Position numbers and translations under genes: made by a program | Shown here: in pieces, positions 56,958-64,000 of the stretch | Layout: each line of letters starts with the position of its first letter | How positions within the stretch are numbered: the stretch's first letter is position 1 | Source of the DNA: Paragonimus skrjabini miyazakii | Taxonomy: Eukaryota; Platyhelminthes; Trematoda; Plagiorchiida; Troglotrematidae | NCBI GenBank assembly: GCA_014338405.1 | Contig: JTDE01001030.1 | Span: 98,488-162,487, forward strand | Direction of reading: 5' to 3' | Length of the DNA: 64,000 nucleotides | Notes under the pieces: generated by a model | Told to the model about the DNA's origin: nothing | Database searches by the model: none | Seen by the model: only the letters and a program-made list of their open reading frames with translations

Positions 56958-59900
56958 CTTTAGGAGCAGACAGAAAAGATGAAAATATATGTGGAATGTA
57001 AGCGTACTTCCAAAAAAAAAAGAAAATGTCTACTAAGAACAGTTCTGCTGTTTAAAACACTGAATTCCTTTCATATAATTCGATGGAAGGTACGTGTAAC
57101 GCGACGTTGACCTTTCGATTTGACCCATTTAAATGTATGAAGTAATATGCTAAGGAACATGCTGCTTCCAATCAAGGGAGTACTATTCACAAACACCAGG
57201 TTCTATTCACATAACCAGTCTGGTTTATACATTAAATTTGCGGATGCAGCGACATCTGTTGTTACGGAACGGATCACCTTTTGTGTCAACGATTAGCTGA
57301 ATACTTCCCGCAAACAGCTGATAGAGTTAATGACTCGGACACATAAGGAATCGGGTAGCCCAGCGAGAAACCTTGAGATATCGATTACAAAATATTGTAA
57401 TACCAGGTCACAGCATCAATCTGATAATCGCCTTCACTGTCGTGAGAAAACACTAGCTGAAACTCTGTGGGATTAAGAAGCCAGCTTTATGCTCATAAAA
57501 GACGATAATTCATTGTAACAATGTATCTTAGTAATGACCTTTTGACCTGCTCCTTCCAATTTTTTAAACGCGAAAGGCTAATTCACCTATCCGGGATGTT
57601 GCTCCATTCCACTACTACTATAGGGAAGTAGATAGTAAATAAGAACGTTATACAAATAAGGGCTACGTAATACACCGATGTCATCCGTTGATGCACGCGT
57701 AAGAAGTTTACGTTAACTTCGCTGAGACTTCCGTAACCGTGTCTCTAAATACCACGATGGTGGTGATGAGGTTAAACAAAAAAATCATGCTATAGATGGT
57801 ATTGCTAGAAGAAATCTATTCAACACAAACGAAATCGAATACAAAGTATATAAAAAGCTAGGGGATACTGTAATCTGAATGGTTAAACAACATGATTAAA
57901 GTCTGAATCACCATCCGAATGTGAACAGCGGATAGGTCACTGAAATTTGCATGATGTCCTCCGTTTTATCTGACCATTCTATGTCTTTCGGTGTGTTTGT
58001 TATGATTCAAATTAGCGAGTTGCCGTTGTCTGGAAGACCAAACTGACATTAAGTAGGCTGTATAACTAATGAGTAGTTCGGCAGATTTATTGCGAAAAGC
58101 CAGAGCTTCGGCTGAATTCGAACCAGCAACAGAAACAGCATGCCTCAACGCGACAAGCGCTCTACCAGCTGAGCTACGAAGTCACACCGGGAGCTCGGAA
58201 ATCTCATATTTGGACGCGATTACCCACCCGTCTATTCTGTCTGACCTTAAGACAAGCGCTCTGCATGTGTAGAGCAACCTAGTCGTTACAGTAAAACGTG
58301 TTAATGTTAGACAGCATCTAGTAAATACGTCATTTAAATATTCAAGTGGCATATATCACCGAACCGTTGCATAAGTTTTCGGAAATAGCACGTATTAACG
58401 TAGCTGATGCTCTTGCCGTGGCTTAGTCATACACTGAACATATGCCTTGGCTAAAGCTAGCGGTCAAATACACATAAGACATTATTCACTCTCTTTCCAC
58501 AAATTGGCTTCAATGAGTGGTCAATTTGAAGATAGAAAGAGATACTAAGAGACAACCAGCTATTGGAATACTCATGTGGGAACTAACGGGTTATGAAGAA
58601 AAAAAATGATTTACTTACCACATTATGACATGGTTTTACATATTTCGTATACAACTCATAGATGGCCCAGGATACATTGAAATCGTTTGCATGAACGAGG
58701 GAATGCTGGTGCAAAATTTCCTTCATGTCTTCCCGCTTGATTGCAGGCATCGCCTTGATTTCTCTGTAATAATTATTCACCCGCGCCCATTGTTGCTGAA
58801 ATAATGAGACAAATGAATTTAAAGCACACTTTAGTTTTAGGTGTCACATTAACTGTCAGGTAAGACTCTCACATAGATCCACCGGGAATGAAGTATAATC
58901 AGTAATCGTCATATAAATGGCACCCTCAAGGAAAGAAAAAGTGGTATGGGCTCGGACGTCGTCTTTGTCGGGAGAAATTGATCATTTTACTATGTTGTGA
59001 AAAAAAAGCCGTATGTGATAGTCTATTAACACCTTCATTCGTTTAAGTTCAAACACATTAGTTTCTTTTCAAACAGTGTCAATTTCAAAGTAAAATTCTC
59101 ACAGGAATGCCGCGTTTACCGATTTAGCGATCGAAAACCTTTTATCGCTCCCCTGATTTCCAGGTGTATTTCACATAGGCTAGCACCTGCAACAGTATGT
59201 TCCTCTTCGGATGTCTCCTGCAGTCCACTTTTAGTGATCAAGATATTTCGTTCCAATTAAGGGTAACAGAGCATATGGTTCAAAATAAAACTAGTTTCCT
59301 ATTGGCCAATACATTTCTAATATGTCAAAATATACTTGCTGTCTTCATTCCCGTTAACCGAGGACTGATGACTCTTCGCAACCACTGTTCAAGATTTTAA
59401 AGCAAGTAGACTACACTTTCCAAAAATGTACTATAATGACAGTGTCATACGCATTCGTTCAATAAGTTGATCCCACAATCAGTGTCCAAAATGTCTACCT
59501 AGGTGATGTCTTCGAAGAACACAAAAAATAGTTACTTTTTTACAGGCTCACTTTTCCTCACTTCCAGGGACTCCATGCATATTAATAGGTCCGCGAAAAT
59601 ATTTCGTATATCTTGACTCGAATGTCCCTACAATTTTAACATCTCAAGGTTGTAACTTGAATGTTGTATTTGATGGTAAGCTTGATGTCACTGAAGTCAA
59701 CATCTGTGTGAGAGGTTATCATATTCAATAACATCAAAATCTTTGGTCAATTTTTTGCTAATATATCTTTAAGGCTGTTACACTAACCGGTGAACGTTTC
59801 AAGACCCGTTCAAATATTGATGTTTGCTGTATATCATAGAATAGATCGTAAACTCATAAACAACAAGAAAACGCGCTTTTTTCAAACATCACAAGTTCCA

Positions 59901-62900
59901 GTTTTTTGTCTACATCACTACAATACCGTCACTCCTTACTTTAAGTTCTTCAATTAAGGATACTGCTCCCCAATTTGCGACCAAACTACTGCTAAACTAC
60001 GATTAACGAAGCAATGCGCTTTCATCGCAACTGGAAATATTTTCCAAGTTTCCTGATCTGCCCACCTAGTCGACAACTACATGTGAAATACTGGAAAGCA
60101 AACATGAACTAACACCATGTCGTTTTTGAGGGCTGAACAGCCAAACGGCACTGGCAACTAATGTTCCAGCATCCAGTTCCTCAACAATTGCCAACGATCT
60201 CGCTTTGAGTAGCATTCATTTTACAGTCAGTTTCTTCAATCCGGCTATTCAGAGTCAGTTAAGCAGATCTTTATTTACTGACACCCTGAAGTCTTTTCAA
60301 CTATGTTTGCCTCTATGATCAATCTACACCTCACAACGAACGAATAGGCATGTCGTAGGTATCCTAAAGAAGATTTGACACTTATCTAAAGTGCTTAGAG
60401 ATGATCACAAGAAAAATAACTGGCTGAGAAAAATCCCCCTTCCGAAGAGATCAACGGAATCAGGCGAATTTTCACGGAAAAAGAGAATCTTCAGAAAAGG
60501 CACAATTTTCACCTAGAAAATACTTCTAACTCCAGGTCATTCGCCAGCAGACATCCTCCATCTAAAGGTTTATTTGTTACGTAAACAGATTGCTACGTAA
60601 ATAGAGCTGCTTCATAGTTAGGGGTTGTTCACATTGGAACACACTATCCAACTCTGTGGTCACGGTCGAATTGGTTGTGTATTAAGATTACTCCATCGGC
60701 AAATACACAAGACAACCTGCACTACAAAATCTTTGGCCATTCTCCCACCACAGTCCCACAGACCATTAAATGTGTACATCTGATGAAACGCTATTTTCGT
60801 GACTTTCGATACTCATGTGTGTGCCTCAGTAGCTTCAATGCGGTTTCCTTTTCATTCGATTCTTTCTATATCTATAAATTGTCCAACATGGCCACAGAAA
60901 CGCAGAAACAAAGGTATTCCTTCTTCTAGTAACAGTTTATAAACCTATATATAACACTACCTTTGGAGACTACAGAATCGTTTCATTTCAGTGTAGAATC
61001 TTCAGCGCATTCTCCAGCTTGATAGCAGTCAACGCGGATCTTGTTGATGTTCAGTCGAGCGGATATAGACCTGACTGATTCAACAGTTTCATTGGTCACA
61101 ATACTTTTTATCTTTTCATTCCATGGAATGAAAACTCCTTCCGCCATTGTGTGCGGAGCCAAGTAAAGAGATGTCTTCATCTGACTGAGCTGTAAGTTGC
61201 TGACGTCAAGTTGTACTTCCATGGATTGCGTGTTTCGGAAAGTTACAACGAACTCGGGCACACTGGTATGATGCTCTAACCAGTATGGCCGTATTGATGT
61301 AATCAGATGAGGAGGAGACGAAAACTTCGTAAGCGAACCACTGATACTATACCGGGGACTACACTAACAGGCCCTATAGTCGAGTTAGACGAGAGAACAC
61401 TCATTAGAACACAATCGAGGAACGGTTGTATTTGCTAAAATTATGTCGGTCGAATCTGAGTCACATAGCGTAAAAATACCAGCCAAGTGATTGTATCTAT
61501 GGCCAAAGAGATACACAGTACTGACAGCATAGACTGTGAGCGGATTTCGACAAAATGGAGCGTCAGAACCGAGCGTGTAGGCAGTAGGTTGAATAAAATG
61601 TCGGAGTGAACAGAGGAGAGTTGGCCTGGGCCTCAATAAAGCGGATGCCAAACTGGTAGGCGATGTAACAGTCAAACATCAGTGATGCGACAGTAGTCGT
61701 AATTAATAAATGTAGTAAGGCTCAGTAACGTGATTCAGAAGAGAAATATGTCCCCAAGTTGATGAACACAACCAATCCTTGGCAGTAACACATGGGGTAT
61801 CCACAAACCCTAGTCAGTGCATACAGGAGAAAAAACACAGAGCTGACCTGTGGCACTGGCATCATCGAGATGAGATATTTGTATGTCGTGTATCTCGAGA
61901 GAATATGGCTCTACCAATGAGACAAATTTCGCCAACAAAAGTCTATTTGGATGGAAATGAAAATTCGGAGACAACACTGACCCGATTGCTGGGGTGATGG
62001 CAACACAACTTTCACTCACAATAAGTGATACAATAAGACAATGGCTCATAGGTCACAAACATTGACAATGCTCAATCTTGTCAGCCAGTGTAAATTTCAC
62101 ATCACTGTCGGATGCGCGTAACTGTTTATGGATAGGTTAGACCAGGTCGAATATCACCCAACCTTCCCAGTTTGTTAATACCATATGATACTTTACCTAT
62201 CTAGTAATCAATGTCGCCTTCGTAGTTGTGCTGCGATCATTCAGCTTAGCAATAAACGTATGTGAACTGTCACCTAAACAGCAAACAATGAATACCTTAC
62301 TCAACTTCCAAGGATCGAAAAATCTTTGTGCAGAATGGTATCTAGAGAACAGAGCAGTAGATGTTTTGGAAAATAACAAGAGTGAGCTTTGTTTGGAAGA
62401 CTCTGCAGAAGGATGGCTATCGAAGTGAACTCATTGATTTGGATTGTGCAAAACGAAGACAAAAGCCAGTGCCAGTAAGTCACGCGTACACATCAGTGAC
62501 GCCCACACATGGATTCACAGCTCAGTCAGTCCGAAGAAATGGATTGTAATAGACAGATTTGTGAGCGAATACAGGAAACATCGCGTTTTTTCAACGTCAT
62601 CTCATGTAATTAATGAGAAGTAAGTGGTCCACGCCCATCTTATGCATACTTAAGAATACAAACTCTGTCAGCACGTTGCGCGTACAAAACAGCATCCACG
62701 AACTGGAATGGCACGTGCAAGTACTGTGGTACTGAGAATAGATATGAGAATATGCACGAAGGGCCCTTACTCAGTCCTCGATCGACTCAATATTATGCAA
62801 TGCAGTCAGAACCTCTCGTATTTTTAGTCAAGCATATTCCCCACAATTCCGACTGATAGTCAAAAATGCATCACAAACAAAACGACAATTACCCTAACCA

Positions 62901-63204
62901 ATGTTCACCGAGATCATCGCAGATTTGTTATAAACCACCGACAGACATGAAAAAATGCAGCCAAATAAGCTAGAAGCACAAACCGATGGGGAATTGAACA
63001 AAACATACCGAAATATCTCGGGCAAACAGAAGTTTGACGGAGGACGAATCCGGAGTAAGCTTTTCCTTCGTGGGTGCGCAAGCATATGTCATTGCTTGGC
63101 TGAGCGCATGAAATGAGCGTTCGAAGGCAGTGTGTCGAAGCAGCGGGATATCGAAGATATAATCCAAGTTGGTTATGATTTGGTTCCAAAAGCGCATTTG
63201 CAGA
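56343..63204 (-). CDS. Plexin C-terminal part on the minus strand, 3 exons
   Basis: Three minus-strand exons (63204-63009, 58795-58619, 56957-56343) encode the second half of a plexin GAP domain and the C-terminus, in order and in agreeing phases (0/0 at both junctions inside the window). Key stretches are MRFWNQIITNLDYIFDI, SVKLLFARDIS, WARVNNYYREIKAMPAI and HANDFNVSWAIYELYTKYV; each aligns with the end of the plexin GAP domain. Upstream exons of this transcript (GAP segment 'aiKymFDfLDeqA...vrhtWksn') should lie beyond position 64,000. It is either the 3' half of the +-strand plexin in inverted orientation, or the end of a second plexin lying tail to tail with the first. Confidence 0.88.
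58075..58260 (-). repeat. SINE family B copy, best tRNA-like core
   Basis: On the minus strand GACTTCGTAGCTCAGCTGGT, then AGAGCGCTTGTCGCG, then CTGGTTCGAATTCAGCCGAA and a GCTTTTCGCAATAAATCTGC tail. Boxes A and B are intact and the acceptor arm (GACTTCG with CGAAGCT) nearly pairs. The anticodon arm is replaced by GAGGCATGCTGTTTCTGTTG, so it is a SINE and not a functional tRNA gene. Confidence 0.78.
58619..58795 (-). CDS. Plexin exon: C-terminal GAP helices
   Basis: After the acceptor TATTTCAG the frame reads QQWARVNNYYREIKAMPAI, then HANDFNVSWAIYELYTKYV. Plexins have 'sykswVeryYadI.kmPaIsdqDMnayLaeqSrlHa.eFn.lsAlnEIYsYv.ky'. It has 59 codons and is phase 0 at both ends (donor GTG|GTAAGT). Confidence 0.93.
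60983..61363 (-). CDS. Unrecognised coding-like exon in the minus-strand plexin intron
   Basis: An open frame of about 126 codons follows an acceptor-like CTGTTAG. It reads PYWLEHHTSVPEFVVTFRN, continues VQLDVSNLQLSQMKTSLYL and VFIPWNEKIKSIV, and stops after EDSTLK. Alternating hydrophobic and polar residues suggest beta strands. 'FRNt..v.l.v..l.L' faintly recalls the beta-sandwich repeats of TRAPP subunits, but this is too weak to name it. It lies between two minus-strand plexin exons and has no plexin counterpart. It may be a nested gene, part of another transcript, or a repeat-derived frame. Another frame at 61848-61988 (minus) with plausible splice sites could belong with it, but its phase does not match. 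Confidence 0.35.
   Translation of the reverse strand, partial: CSPRYSISGSLTKFSSPPHLITSIRPYWLEHHTSVPEFVVTFRNTQSMEVQLDVSNLQLSQMKTSLYLAPHTMAEGVFIPWNEKIKSIVTNETVESVRSISARLNINKIRVDCYQAGECAEDSTLK
63009..63204 (-). CDS. Plexin exon: GAP domain, second arginine motif
   Basis: The exon reads LQMRFWNQIITNLDYIFDI and later SVKLLFARDIS. Plexins have 'LPLRFWvNviKNPqFvFDI' and 'sPsNKLLYAKDIp'. The Arg before Phe-Trp is the second conserved GAP-pocket arginine. The acceptor (on the minus strand) is TTGTTCAG|T and the donor TCG|GTATGT. It leaves in phase 0. Confidence 0.92.
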
Positions 63205-64000
63205 CTGAACAAATCAGTGTAAGATGGAAAATTAGCCACAAGGCGTGGAAGTGTGCGCAACAGAAGTGACCAAGTGCACACAGAAAACAAACTGATAGAC
63301 TTTAGTTTCCAACACAAGCAAACCAAAAAGCGGGTAAACTACGTTTCACAAATAACGATCTGGACCACTAAACAACACAATGAACGACTCGGGTACCGAA
63401 GGTGTTTAAGTGCTTCTCTATATTAATGACGGTGAGATAAGTAGTATGCGTTTACCTGTAGAAATTCACCGGAAACAAACGGTTTCGTGGTTATCACTCA
63501 TCAGGCATGTATACCCGGTGAACATCGAACACACATCTTACTATAGGAACAGCAAATGCTGGAGGTTTTAGATACTAACTCACTTTTACCAGTTAGTTGT
63601 ACCGTGTACTTCAGACTCAACGGAGTCCATAAACCAGTGTTTGTTTTAAGAGCACTAACTTCTCTGTATGCTTGAACTGATTGAAAATATCGATTTTACG
63701 GGCAGGAGAGCAGCACACAATGGTATAGTGTCATTCAGTACTTATTATGTTTTTCGCAAGCCAGGCTGATAAGCATAATTCAAACGGAACACGCAGGATG
63801 ATAGCCTGAGAGAGCTTAAATTTGGAGACGTATGACAGAACCACAAATGAGGTAACGAACGTGATTTGATAATCGGCCTTCACAAATCCATGTGTGAGGC
63901 AGGGGATTTGGTTGGTAGAGGTGTATATTTTTCCTTACGCACAAAATCACATTGACGTTTGGGTTCTGTTTCATCGAAACTCAAAATAGTTCATTCTGGC

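Larger units (their letters stand above)
56958..64000 (-). other. Minus-strand plexin introns and upstream edge
   Basis: The introns 56,958-58,618 and 58,796-63,008 hold a SINE B copy and the unnamed coding-like exon. From 63,205 to 64,000 I looked on the minus strand for the preceding plexin exon ('KymFDfLDeqA') and did not see it, so it should lie past the window. Confidence 0.65.

Noticed and set aside
62228..62549. Two overlapping + frames with a 'KDGYRSELI' segment like the C-terminus of some retroelement RTs
   Set aside because: A single weak motif with a needed frameshift is not enough to call a Penelope-like or LINE element.

Overview
The window looks like nuclear DNA of a parasitic flatworm, most likely a large-genome digenean fluke of the Fasciola/Paragonimus/Echinostoma kind. 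This rests on roughly balanced base composition, GT-AG introns of 1-7 kb, a gene that codes for only about 6% of its span, and truncated LINEs with tRNA-derived SINEs in most introns. No bacterial gene, operon, CRISPR array or phage feature is present. Most open frames over 60 codons are chance or antisense. The species call is inference.

The main gene is a plexin (semaphorin receptor) on the + strand. Eleven exons lie between 3,687 and 44,396, and every exon junction agrees in reading phase. They cover the extracellular IPT/TIG domains (about 3.7-19.8 kb), the last IPT strand with the transmembrane helix and juxtamembrane coiled coil (26.4 kb), the first half of the cytoplasmic GAP domain (32.6-40.6 kb), and the start of the Rho-GTPase-binding domain (44.2 kb). 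The Sema and PSI exons should lie to the left, outside the window.

The expected remainder of the plexin does not follow on the + strand. The C-terminal plexin exons (second half of the GAP domain and the terminal helices) are instead on the MINUS strand at 63,204-63,009, 58,795-58,619 and 56,957-56,343, in correct order and phase, ending in a long tail. Either two plexin genes sit tail to tail, or one plexin has had its 3' part inverted, really or by assembly. Up to the window edge the two sets do not overlap in plexin content. Together they would form most of one receptor, lacking only the middle (end of the Rho-binding domain and start of the second GAP half). The two arginines of the GAP active site are therefore encoded on opposite strands.

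The introns and the 44.4-56.3 kb interval hold repeats: a decayed Tc1-like transposase (about 2.1-2.5 kb); a LINE family L1 at 9.4-10.9, 17.4-18.2, 30.8-31.8 and 50.9-52.2 kb, with a related minus-strand copy at 52.6-53.3 kb; a jockey/CR1-like LINE L2 at 14.1-15.0 and 52.2-53.9 kb, the latter split by the minus-strand LINE; a third LINE L3 at 46.8-47.5 kb; SINE family A (nine copies or pieces, twice as head-to-head inverted pairs); SINE family B (three copies); and three unnamed short repeat families (C, D, E). A 320-base N run at 10,362-10,681 interrupts one LINE copy whose near twin lies 7 kb away. Two minus-strand open regions (61.36-60.98 kb and 49.6-49.3 kb) look coding but I cannot name them.
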